8,889 nucleotides of DNA from Oligoflexales bacterium (GTDB taxonomy: Bacteria > Bdellovibrionota > Oligoflexia > Oligoflexales > Oligoflexaceae): assembly GCA_015232735.1 (NCBI GenBank), contig JADFZC010000088.1:1-8889 (forward strand), read 5' to 3'. The position numbers and the translations under genes are program-made. Under the pieces are notes generated by a model that saw only the letters and a list, made by a program, of their open reading frames with translations, made no database searches and was not told where the DNA came from. The stretch's first letter is position 1; every line of letters starts with the position of its first letter. Positions 1 to 6,695 of the stretch are shown one piece after another.

Positions 1-100
1 CAAATAAGGCTGGTCATCGTGAACTCGTGACAATTTGGCGGGAAGAGATTCATTTCAATGTTCTGTCATAAAGCTCATCATATCGAGGATACTTGTATTG
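1..100. other. Leader region upstream of the kinase gene
   Basis: No gene is recognisable here. The kinase frame is open back to a TGA at 20-22 and offers a TTG at 35, but the 22 residues so added do not look like part of a signal peptide and that TTG has no clear ribosome binding site. An AGGA at 86-89 lies 11 nt before the ATG at 101 and 8 nt before an in-frame TTG at 98. I saw no confident promoter. Confidence 0.4.
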
Positions 101-1990
101 ATGTTAATAAAGAATGAATTCAAAAACAGTTGGTGTTTCCCAGTCTTGTTCATATTTTCAACTCTCCTGTTTTTCTTCTTGCCATCTCCGTCCGTTTGGG
201 CGGGACAAAGGAATATCCCATTGGACCTCAGTGCTATCGATTTCGATAAGGAAATATTTGCGCTTAAGGGGCCATGGGAGTTTTACTGGAAGAAGCTTGT
301 TACGACAGCAACGACGGCTATTCAACCATCTGCAACTGTGGACGTTGGGAAGTTTTGGATGGGGACACCCCTCAAAGAGGGAGGAAATGCCGGAAGCTTC
401 GGATATGCAACATATCGAATTGAATTCACCGGACTTTCTCCGAGACCTGGGGGATACGAGATCGGACTTCCGTGGGCTAACAATCTTCACAAAATGATTC
501 TGCTCCGTAGCGATGGCCTCGGTCCCATCCTGCAGGGAGGAGTCGACTTCGATCCGGCAGATCAAACAGAGAGGATCGACTGGCGCACTACGTTCTTAAC
601 CTTTCATCCTCAAAAAGAGGTGACTTATACGTTGATAATTCAGGTATCCAATTACGCTCTGGGCTTCGCTGGGCTTTATGCCATACCTGCGATTGGCGCA
701 AGCGGAAAGGTATCGCGTTTCTACCTTTTTGAAGGCTTGGTACATGTTGCTGCGTGTGGTGTCATGATTGCCATCGGCATTTATTGCTTTATGATGTGGT
801 ATCGAAGGCATCAGGATCGTCTCGCGCTAATGATATCGGGAATAGCCTTTTTGGTTTTGGTTCGAATCATCAGTACAGCCCATTTTATTATCAATCTTTT
901 TCCAGTTGAGCATCATGCAATATTGCATAGACTGCAGGTCATTTGTATACCTGGTATCTTTATGCTTTATTCGTTATTTATCCTGAGTACCTTGTCAGTT
1001 AGCTTGAACAGTTTGATACTAAAGACATATGTTTTTTCAGGAATGGCGTTGATGGCGCTTCCAGTTTTCTCGCCAATAGGTTGGCCTACATTTATCCTTC
1101 CTATATATCATGTCTACATAGTGGGTTCGAGTGCCGGGTATGTGATCCTGATTAGTCTTGGGATATGGCGCCGACAAAGAGGAATATTCCACATTTTCGC
1201 TGGTTGCAGCGTGGTTTTGGTAGGTGTGGCGTTCGAAATGTTGAGGTTGTATGAATTAATTTCATCGCAAATAACCAGTACAGCTCCAATCGCAATATCT
1301 TTTTTCATGATTATGCATTCGCAAATAATTGCGAAATATGCGGCTGATGATCATTCGAAAGCAGAATACCTCAGTAAAAACCTTGGTCAGGAAGTCGTGC
1401 GACAGACTCAAATGCTCCAGGAACAGAAGAACCAGCTTGAGCATGATCATACCGCTCTGCGTTCCCTCGACCAACAGAAAACCCGTTTCTTTCAGAATAT
1501 TTCGCATGAACTGCGAACACCGTTGACATTGATCATGAACACGCTGGAACAAATGTTGAAAAGCGCGCCTGATGAAAAAAGAATCGAGACAGCCAACAAA
1601 AACGCCAAACGCCTCTACCGCCTTGTCAACGAACTTCTTGATTTCCAGCGTATCGAATCCACCAAAAAAGAGCTCCATCTTTCTCCAATCAACCTCGTTA
1701 ATTTCATCCGTACCTGCTCTGATTACTTCTCAGCTGCAGCCGCCGCCAAAAAGATCAAGGTCAAAACCAATATCAACGGTCACCCCCTGGAGGCTATTAC
1801 TGATAAAGATAAAGTGATCATCAAAGGCGAGATTGACGCGCTGGAGAAAATCACCTTTAACTATCTGTCAAACGCTATGAAGTTCTCCCCTTTTGGCAGT
1901 ATTGTTGAATTAGGTGTGATGTCTCAGATATTCAACTCCACTTTGGTCCCACATACCTGGACCCAGCAAGTTCAAAAATCTTTAATCTAA
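101..1990 (+). pseudogene. 7TM-DISM-type sensor histidine kinase, 3' end removed by IS21 insertion
   Basis: This is an inner-membrane sensor kinase that would phosphorylate itself on His and pass the phosphate to a response regulator. Counting from ATG 101, residues 1-35 form a signal peptide with likely cleavage after PSVWA. A periplasmic region follows, containing the L-x-G-x-W-E-F-Y-W motif typical of 7TM-DISM receptors. About seven hydrophobic segments span roughly residues 210-415, then comes a coiled-coil linker. The HisKA motif is ISHELRTP with His at about 469, and the N-box is NYLSNAMKFSP with Asn at about 591. Native sequence ends near 1919. The last 24 residues, to the stop at 1988-1990, are encoded by the IS21 end. 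The G1/F/G2 boxes of the ATP-binding domain are absent, so the product cannot be an active kinase. The ligand is unknown. An upstream TTG start (35) is possible but less likely. The rest of the gene is not found beyond the IS. Confidence 0.85.
1920..1943 (-). repeat. IS21 left terminal inverted repeat (L1)
   Basis: It starts TGTCTCAGATATTCAACTCC and pairs with 6373-6396 (TGTCCCAGATAATCAGCTCC when complemented), with three mismatches in 24. The adjoining stretch 1944-1965 (complement ...CAGGTATGTGGGACC) resembles the internal right repeats more weakly and may be a second transposase site (L2). Confidence 0.85.
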
Positions 1991-2743
1991 AAATTTGAAT
2001 GAGTCAAGCCCATCCATGGTAATTCGTCCAGAAAGCCTGTAACTCTTCCCTCTAAAACAAACAATTTCCGCATGATCAAATAATCTGTCGATTGCTGCCG
2101 ATGCCAAAACCGGCTCGGGGAATATTCTTCCCCATTCGGGAACATCTCTATTTGAAGTGAGTATAAGGGAACATGAATTTTTTCTTCGATCCAAAAGGTC
2201 AAAGACCTCTTCAGCAATTTCCCTCGTCATGGAGACGACGCCCCAATCATCGAGTATCCAAAGGTCCTTGCTTAACATTCTTTTAAAAAGAAGATCAAGC
2301 CTTCCCATTCTTTTGCTGATTTCAATCTTTTCGGCTAACCTCTTCATGCTGCTGCAAAATACCTTATATTCCTGGGCGATGGCTCTAAGCCCAATAGCAA
2401 GAGCCAAATGTGTCTTTCCCGTTCCTGTTTTTCCTAAAAAAAGAACGATCCTTTTCTCTCTTATAAAATTGAGGGACGCTATAGATTCTATCCGTATGCG
2501 GTCGATGTCGGGATTAAAATCCCAGTCAAACTCCTCAAGAGATGTCCTTTCCGGAAAGCAAGCCTGTTTTATTCTTGATTCCAGGCGTTTTGCCTTTCTT
2601 GAATCAATTTCATTCTGAAGGACTTCAATAAGCCAATCGAGGGAAACGGCTTTTTTAATTTTTGCTAGTGAATCCGGCAAGTCCAGTGCTGCCTGATGCA
2701 TCTTTAACTGGCGAAGTTGTTCGCTGACAATTTCTACACTCAT
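1982..2743 (-). CDS. istB: IS21-family transposition helper ATPase IstB
   Basis: IstB is the AAA+ ATPase of IS21 transposition. It assembles on target DNA, delivers it to the IstA transposase and stimulates strand transfer. The 253-aa length is normal for the family. An N-terminal helical region (about 1-90, including LKMHQAALDLPDSL) precedes the ATPase core. Walker A is GKTGTGKT at residues 104-111, Walker B is LWILDDWG at 161-168, sensor 1 is LILTSNR near 193-199, and an AAIDRLFDHAEIV stretch lies near 217 with a conserved-type RGKSYR after it. The gene starts 11 bp after the istA stop, with a good ribosome binding site in that gap, so the two are cotranscribed and perhaps translationally coupled. 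The frame is intact, with no stop or shift. Its 3' end meets the truncated kinase frame tail to tail, overlapping by 9 bp. Confidence 0.95.
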   Translation of the reverse strand: MSVEIVSEQLRQLKMHQAALDLPDSLAKIKKAVSLDWLIEVLQNEIDSRKAKRLESRIKQACFPERTSLEEFDWDFNPDIDRIRIESIASLNFIREKRIVLFLGKTGTGKTHLALAIGLRAIAQEYKVFCSSMKRLAEKIEISKRMGRLDLLFKRMLSKDLWILDDWGVVSMTREIAEEVFDLLDRRKNSCSLILTSNRDVPEWGRIFPEPVLASAAIDRLFDHAEIVCFRGKSYRLSGRITMDGLDSFKFLD

Positions 2744-2747
2744 TTAA

Positions 2748-2757
2748 AATCTCCTTA
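2748..2757 (-). promoter_or_regulatory. Ribosome binding site of istB overlapping the istA stop
   Basis: On the minus strand the sequence reads TAAGGAGATTTTAAATG: the istA stop codon TAA runs directly into AAGGAGA, which lies about 7 nt before the istB ATG at 2743. The arrangement supports translational coupling. Confidence 0.75.
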
Positions 2758-4350
2758 ATGAATATTAACTAAGCGGGCATATTCCTGAATATCCCTTACG
2801 AATACATTGGTTTCTCTTCTGATTTTATCTTCCAGAGGTTCGAGTGGAATCTCTCCAGTCAAAACTTCCTCTTTTTTATTGCAGATCCCAAGCTCAAGAA
2901 GCTTTAGCATAAATTGATAGCTATATTTCCCATTTTCGATAGCTATTTTCGCAGCTTCTTCAATTTGTTTGCAGGACCATGATTTTTCGAGAGAGAGAAT
3001 CCCCCAAACCTTTCTGAAATCGATGACGCCACAGCCTGTCCCAAGGATCTTTGTAATAAACTGTTCCGTATAGGGACCGATCTGGCTGGCCTTGTCTCTA
3101 TAAACAGAGTGATTATCCATAGATTTTTCCCAGGGATGAAGATGATGGGGTTTTGTCGATTTTGATAATGATCTCTCTGTAACTCTTTTATGTGTTTCAA
3201 TAAGTTTTCCCTGAAGATAAATAGCTATCGTTTCATGTGTACCTAAAACTTGAACCTCTTTTCCTACAAATTTTTCATCAACTGAATAATACTTGTTTTC
3301 AAATCTTATATGACTGTCTTTCCTTACCTTGCTTTCTCCATAGCTAAATTCTGTGTAGGACAGCGAGGGAAGCTCCTTCAAAAACGAGGATTCCTCTTCT
3401 ATAAGCCTGTCAATTGGTCTTTCGAGGGTTGTGCCGTGTTTTCTTTCATTGGCAAGGGCGATCTTTCGATTTATTCTTTCTTGGGCGATTTCAATTCCTT
3501 GCCAATCATCCTGATATACTTCATAGAGACGCCTTATGTATGGCATCTGCCTTTCAATTTTACCTTTCAAATCAGGCCGGGCTGGAGGCAGGCATTCGGG
3601 AAAAAAACCATAATGCTCGCTGAATTTAATAAATGCCGGGTTTAGAATTGGTTCATATATGTCAGCTTTTAGAGAAAAGCATTTTGGATTATCGGAAGTT
3701 ATCCTCTCGGGCACTCCACCGATCTCCTTTAACATACTCTCAATCGCAAGGAGGGTGGATTTTACATCGTTACTCCAAACGAGCCTTACCATGAGATATC
3801 GGGAATATCCAAGGACGCCGACAAATGCCCAAAGGGTTTTCTTTTTTCCAGTTTCCTCATCTATGACATCGATCAGTTTTCCCCAATCAATAATCAGAGC
3901 CTCTCCTGGCCTATGGACGATCTCTTGGCGAGTCTTACTTCTTTCATGTTTTCCAATCTTATATAAATCCTTTTTAAATAAGAATCTGTAGAATGAGGAT
4001 TTGGCTACCTCAATCGGCAGCTCTTCGAATATTGAAATGGGACGCCATCCAGCACGAAGTCTTTCCTTGATCCACTCTTCGTGAGGGGCAAGGGTCGTAC
4101 AAATAGGCGCTTCCTTGAGGTGCCTCTTATCGACTGGATCAGGAAAGAGTAGTTCTGGCCACTTGGGAAGAGGTCGGCCATAAAAATAACCGGCATCTTC
4201 CGCCTGCCGACGGACACGCCTAATTCTTGCCTTTCCAATATGAAGCTCCCCAGCAATTTGGTTGACTCCCTTGCCAGAAAGGAGTGACATTAATATTTGT
4301 CTGTCCACGTACCGTCTCCTATGAAGCTTGGTCATCATCATGGCCATCAT
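2755..4350 (-). CDS. istA: IS21-family transposase IstA
   Basis: IstA is the DDE recombinase that binds the terminal repeats, cuts and joins the IS ends and works with IstB for target choice. The frame of 531 aa is uninterrupted and full length. An N-terminal helix-turn-helix (about 20-50, LSGKGVNQIAGELHIGKARI) would bind the end repeats. The RNase H-like rve core carries the catalytic triad D155 (LIIDWGKL), D220 (ITSDNPK) and E266 (LKGKIERQ). A C-terminal region with a YYSVDEKFVGKEVQVL-type beta domain follows, as in other IstA proteins. The first codons read MMAMMM. The only Shine-Dalgarno-like run (AAAAGGAC) sits too close to the first ATG, so translation may begin at Met4 (4341) or nearby. 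The gene is first in the operon. All catalytic residues remain, so the protein could be active even though the right IS end is split by the intron. Confidence 0.95.
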   Translation of the reverse strand: MMAMMMTKLHRRRYVDRQILMSLLSGKGVNQIAGELHIGKARIRRVRRQAEDAGYFYGRPLPKWPELLFPDPVDKRHLKEAPICTTLAPHEEWIKERLRAGWRPISIFEELPIEVAKSSFYRFLFKKDLYKIGKHERSKTRQEIVHRPGEALIIDWGKLIDVIDEETGKKKTLWAFVGVLGYSRYLMVRLVWSNDVKSTLLAIESMLKEIGGVPERITSDNPKCFSLKADIYEPILNPAFIKFSEHYGFFPECLPPARPDLKGKIERQMPYIRRLYEVYQDDWQGIEIAQERINRKIALANERKHGTTLERPIDRLIEEESSFLKELPSLSYTEFSYGESKVRKDSHIRFENKYYSVDEKFVGKEVQVLGTHETIAIYLQGKLIETHKRVTERSLSKSTKPHHLHPWEKSMDNHSVYRDKASQIGPYTEQFITKILGTGCGVIDFRKVWGILSLEKSWSCKQIEEAAKIAIENGKYSYQFMLKLLELGICNKKEEVLTGEIPLEPLEDKIRRETNVFVRDIQEYARLVNIH

Positions 4351-4390
4351 GTCCTTTTTTTTAATGTTTATGACATGATATCAGATGATT

Positions 4391-4418
4391 AAGTGGAGCC
4401 GGATATGTGAGAATGACA
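4391..4418 (-). repeat. IS21 right internal repeat R3
   Basis: AAGTGGAGCCGGATATGTGA plus GAATGACA is a variant of the terminal repeat at 6373-6396 and of R2 at 4460-4486. The shared core is GTGGAGC-N2/3-TAT-N-TG-G. It is likely an IstA binding site and lies about 40 bp upstream of istA, where it could also affect istA transcription. Confidence 0.75.
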
Positions 4419-4419
4419 A

Positions 4420-4451
4420 AATAGGTTCAGCCAATTGCGGCTGAGCCTATT
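4420..4451. terminator. Hairpin between IS21 end repeats, possible bidirectional terminator
   Basis: AATAGGTTCAGCC (4420-4432) pairs with GGCTGAGCCTATT (4439-4451) over 13 bp, with a single G-T mismatch, around a 6-nt loop. Short A/T runs flank both sides (ACAAAA before, ATTTA after). The site could block transcription entering the IS from outside and reaching istA or its end repeats. There is no long U tract, so efficient termination is uncertain. Confidence 0.5.
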
Positions 4452-4459
4452 ATTTAGTC

Positions 4460-4486
4460 AGGTGGAGCTGGTTATGTGAGAATAAC
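4460..4486 (-). repeat. IS21 right internal repeat R2, the 5' exon of the intron
   Basis: AGGTGGAGCTGGTTATGTGA plus GAATAAC matches R3 closely and is followed at once by the intron's GTGTG. Its last bases supply IBS1 (AATAAC, 4481-4486) and probably IBS2 (ATGTG, 4474-4478). With the intron removed, R2 would lie 8 bp from R1. Confidence 0.75.
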
Positions 4487-4717
4487 GTGTGCCGTAGAGT
4501 AGAAAGGAGAATACAATATGTAATAATTCTTGAAGCTTAAGCTGTGCGGGCGATGGTGGTAGGCCCACCGGAATCTATTTACAGGAATCGGTTCCAAACA
4601 ACTCTATGCTGCTGTACTCGAAAGGGAAAGGTGGTGAACGATAGAGAAAAGGCATCAACAAGGTGTCATGTAGGAGCAAGAGAGACGAACGAAAGTGAAT
4701 CACCTAAGGCGTCGTTA

Positions 4718-4753
4718 CACATTAAAGGGATGTCAAAACCAGAGGCCGTTATT
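4718..4753 (+). other. Intron exon-binding sites EBS2 and EBS1 in domain I
   Basis: CACAT at 4718-4722 can pair with ATGTG at 4474-4478 (IBS2). GTTATT at 4748-4753 can pair with AATAAC at 4481-4486 (IBS1), with one further U-G pair possible (4754 with 4480). The order EBS2 then EBS1, about 25 nt apart, is as expected in domain I. These pairings set the 5' splice site and the DNA target of the intron. The assignment is from complementarity and position; I did not fold domain I fully. Confidence 0.65.
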
Positions 4754-5024
4754 TCTTCTGGGATGAATTTGGTGGAAACCTGTTTACTGACCAAATGGCA
4801 TTCGGCGTAGAGGTGGCGTGAATCTTGTTCGGGCGCTCGCATGGAACTACGGGAACTATTACTTGGATGATAACCGAGGAGTCACAAGGTGCAACAACAC
4901 CAAGGATCAGAGTAGGAAAGCCAAGTAATGGGGCGGATCTGCTTGTATTAGCGATGAAGTCTCTGTAATGGAGATGGAGCAAAGGGGCAGAGTTAACACA
5001 GGTGGGTTTGTGATCAACTTGAAG

Positions 5025-5032
5025 AAAGGAGG
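5025..5032 (+). promoter_or_regulatory. Ribosome binding site that decides the RT start
   Basis: AAAGGAGG lies 4 nt before GTG at 5037. The upstream in-frame ATG at 4968 has no comparable site, so translation most likely starts at the GTG. Confidence 0.8.
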
Positions 5033-5036
5033 AGTC

Positions 5037-6287
5037 GTGAATACCACTAAACCGTTTGACATTCCAAGACAGCTGTTTAGAGATGCTTGGAGACTTGTCA
5101 AAGCCAATAAAGGCTCAGCTGGAGTTGATGGTCAAAGCATTGAAGATTTTGAAATGCACATCAATGGTAACTTGTACAAGATTTGGAATCGCATGTCGTC
5201 TGGGACATATTTCCCACCGCCAGTTAAAGGGGTAGAGATCCCTAAGAAATCAGGTGGTGCAAGGTTATTGGGAGTGCCCTCAATCTCTGATCGGTTAGCG
5301 CAGACTGTTGTGAAGCTTTACTTCGAACCTATTGTAGAGAAGATTTTTCTTGAAGACTCATATGGATATCGTCCTGACAAGTCAGCACATGATGCTATTG
5401 AAGTGACAAGGAAAAGATGTTGGCAATATGGTTACCTGCTGGAGTTTGATATTGTAAAACTGTTTGATGAAATACAGCATTCTCTGCTGATGAAAGCTAT
5501 CAAACAGCATACTGATTGCAAATGGGTTATTCTTTACATCGAAAGATGGTTAAAGGCACCGTTTGAAATGCCTGATGGAACAATAGTAGAACGCAAAATG
5601 GGTACACCACAAGGTGGCGTAATTTCACCAGTCCTGAGCAATCTATTCCTACACTACGCCTTTGATGTCTGGATGAAAAAGACATTTCCTAATCTACCTT
5701 GGGCAAGGTATGCAGATGATGCAATTGTGCATTGTAACTCATACAATGAAGCTATTAGTCTGAAGAAAGCGCTTGAGCAGAGAATGGAAGAATGTGGTTT
5801 AAAACTTCATCCAAGCAAAACAAGAATAGTATACTGTAGAATAAATAAAGGCCAAAGGATTCCTAGCGAAGTTGGAAAAGATTTCACCTTTCTGGGATTC
5901 TGTTTCAGAGCGAGAGGAGCCACAAACAAAACAACGGGAAAAGTCTTTACTGGATTCCTACCAGCCGTTAGCAAAGAGAGTCTTAAAAGAATGCGTGAGG
6001 TAATTAGAGACGAAATTAAGTTAGAGAGTTATCTGTATATATCGTTAGAGGATCTGGCAAAACGGATCAATCCAATTGTCAGAGGATGGATACAATACTA
6101 CGGGGCTTGCTATCGTACAGCACTCTATCCTATGGCATACTATCTCAACGAAAGACTCGTAAGGTGGCTAGGAAGAAAGCATAATGGAAGGCGACACAAG
6201 AGGACGCTGAATTATAAAACCCTTGGGAAAGTGTGTAGAAGCAATCCAAAACTATTTGAACATTGGCAACTAGTTCCGGTGCGTTAA
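5037..6287 (+). CDS. ltrA: Group II intron-encoded reverse transcriptase/maturase
   Basis: This protein helps the intron RNA fold and splice and copies it into DNA during retrohoming. From GTG 5037 it is 416 aa and begins NTTKPFDIPRQLFRDAW, a typical opening for these proteins; the frame is open back to ATG 4968. RT blocks are clear: RT1-2 around RLLGVPSISDRLAQTVV and YGYRPDKSAHDAI, motif A EFDIVKLFDEI (Asp 138), GTPQGGVISPVLSNL (block 4), and the catalytic YADD at 225-228. The maturase (X/GIIM) domain follows at about 338-380 (LAKRINPIVRGWIQYYGACY). The protein ends shortly after in FEHWQLVPVR, with no HNH endonuclease zinc motif. Such introns usually insert through nicks or replication forks rather than self-made second-strand cuts. 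No frameshift or missing catalytic residue is seen. The symbol follows the Lactococcus prototype; this is a family name, not proof of orthology. Confidence 0.93.
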   Translation: MNTTKPFDIPRQLFRDAWRLVKANKGSAGVDGQSIEDFEMHINGNLYKIWNRMSSGTYFPPPVKGVEIPKKSGGARLLGVPSISDRLAQTVVKLYFEPIVEKIFLEDSYGYRPDKSAHDAIEVTRKRCWQYGYLLEFDIVKLFDEIQHSLLMKAIKQHTDCKWVILYIERWLKAPFEMPDGTIVERKMGTPQGGVISPVLSNLFLHYAFDVWMKKTFPNLPWARYADDAIVHCNSYNEAISLKKALEQRMEECGLKLHPSKTRIVYCRINKGQRIPSEVGKDFTFLGFCFRARGATNKTTGKVFTGFLPAVSKESLKRMREVIRDEIKLESYLYISLEDLAKRINPIVRGWIQYYGACYRTALYPMAYYLNERLVRWLGRKHNGRRHKRTLNYKTLGKVCRSNPKLFEHWQLVPVR

Positions 6288-6290
6288 CAA

Positions 6291-6364
6291 GAGCGTCGTA
6301 AATCGAGAGGTTTATGCGGCGTTCCGTGAGAAACTGAGGGTGAAACTCCCTCGGTTTACTCGAC
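6291..6364 (+). ncRNA. Group II intron domains V and VI with branch-point A
   Basis: Domain V is 34 nt (6291-6324). It starts GAGC with the catalytic AGC triad, has a two-base bulge on its 3' side and closes with a GAGA tetraloop. One base later, domain VI (6326-6364) folds as GTGAG-AAACTGAGGG against CCCTCGGTTT-A-CTC-G-AC. This leaves A6358 bulged, seven bases from the 3' splice site (counting the A), as required for the lariat branch point. The layout fixes the intron end at 6364. Confidence 0.88.
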
Positions 6365-6372
6365 CCCTCCGC

Positions 6373-6396
6373 AAGTGGAGCTGATTATCTGGGACA
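6373..6396 (-). repeat. IS21 right terminal inverted repeat (R1), in the 3' exon
   Basis: AAGTGGAGCTGATTATCTGG plus GACA is the complement of the left end at 21 of 24 positions. This shows that the IS boundary lies beyond the intron. It is separated from the intron's 3' splice site by 8 bp (CCCTCCGC). Confidence 0.85.
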
Positions 6397-6458
6397 GAAC
6401 AATTTCAACATCGTAGTTATCCTAGCTTAGATAAAAACTAATAAAGCAGGGATGAATC

Positions 6459-6695
6459 ATGGATGGTAGAATTTTGTCCACAGTAAAACTTGATCGGCTA
6501 TTAGATTATTTATTACATCAATTTGATAACTATCCGTATCATGAAGATAAAGATCCTAAATATTTCGAACGCCTTATAAATGAGTTTCCAAGCATCGATA
6601 TTGAAGACGAGTTAAAGCAATTTCATGCTTGGACTTTGGACCAATCAGAGGAAAAGAAGATTCATTATCGAAGTCGTTTTCGCAATATGTTATAG
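6459..6695 (+). CDS. Small protein of unknown function, probably cut at its C-terminus
   Basis: A 78-aa acidic/charged soluble protein with no signal or membrane segment. An AGGGA at 6448-6452 lies 6 nt before the ATG, which supports translation. Its C-terminal part (ELKQFHAWTLDQSEEKKIHY, then RSRFRNML) resembles in pattern the short F-H-A/W ... K-K ... R-x-R-F-R-x-W-L segment at the ends of some phage or primosomal replication proteins; this is a loose resemblance, not an assignment. The expected final Trp-Leu is Met-Leu here and is followed at once by TAG. The same bases begin recognisable IS4 transposase sequence, so the natural C-terminus may be lost. It starts 63 bp outside the IS21 right end and has no link to the kinase on the other side. 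Function unknown. Confidence 0.6.
   Translation: MDGRILSTVKLDRLLDYLLHQFDNYPYHEDKDPKYFERLINEFPSIDIEDELKQFHAWTLDQSEEKKIHYRSRFRNML

Larger units (their letters stand above)
4487..6364 (+). mobile_element. Group II intron (self-splicing retroelement) inserted in the IS21 right end
   Basis: The 5' end is GTGTGCC, matching the GUGYG consensus. The 3' end is ...CTCGAC, ending in the expected A-Y. Domains I-III occupy about 550 nt before the intron-encoded reverse transcriptase, which sits in domain IV. Domains V and VI follow directly after its stop codon. EBS1 (GTTATT, 4748-4753) is fully complementary to the last six bases of the 5' exon, and EBS2 (CACAT, 4718-4722) to ATGTG just upstream, which fixes the 5' splice site. 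Total size is 1878 nt, ordinary for a bacterial intron with an RT that lacks an endonuclease. All essential parts are present, so it may still splice and retrohome. The IBS1/IBS2 pairing argues against class C; subclass otherwise not assigned. Confidence 0.9.
1920..6396 (-). mobile_element. IS21-family insertion sequence, interrupted by a group II intron
   Basis: The element is bounded by TGTC at 1920 and GACA at 6396. The terminal 24 bp match as inverted repeats at 21 of 24 positions (1920-1943 against the complement of 6373-6396). Inside are the two-gene istA-istB operon diagnostic of IS21 and further repeats near the right end, as is usual for this family. Total length is 4477 bp; removing the intron (1878 bp) gives 2599 bp, a normal IS21-family size. 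Flanks are ...GGTGTGA on the left and GAACAAT... on the right, which show no 4-8 bp target duplication. The insertion broke a histidine kinase gene whose remainder is not on the other side, so the element probably took part in a deletion or rearrangement. Confidence 0.88.

Noticed and set aside
158..565. 135-codon minus-strand frame opposite the kinase
   Set aside because: It is opposite a clear signal-peptide and periplasmic coding region and has no family features.
4376..4383. 8-bp palindrome TGATATCA upstream of istA as an operator
   Set aside because: It is too short and not repeated nearby; there is no support beyond its symmetry.
4391..4418. R3 (ending GAATGACA) as the true right end of the IS21 element
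   Set aside because: The sequence at 6373-6396 matches the left end far better (21 of 24), and R3 is followed by two more related repeats, so R3 is internal.
4420..4487. Class C group II intron inserted after a terminator hairpin
   Set aside because: The hairpin ends 35 bp before the insertion site, and both IBS1 and IBS2 pairings are present, unlike the short pairing next to a terminator stem in class C.
4544..4810. 88-codon plus-strand frame inside intron domain I
   Set aside because: It lies in the structured ribozyme part, contains EBS1 and EBS2, and has no recognisable protein features.
4968..5036. ATG 4968 as the start of the intron reverse transcriptase
   Set aside because: It lacks a good ribosome binding site, and the added 23 residues are not RT-like. 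GTG 5037 has AAAGGAGG at close spacing and gives the usual N-terminus of these proteins.
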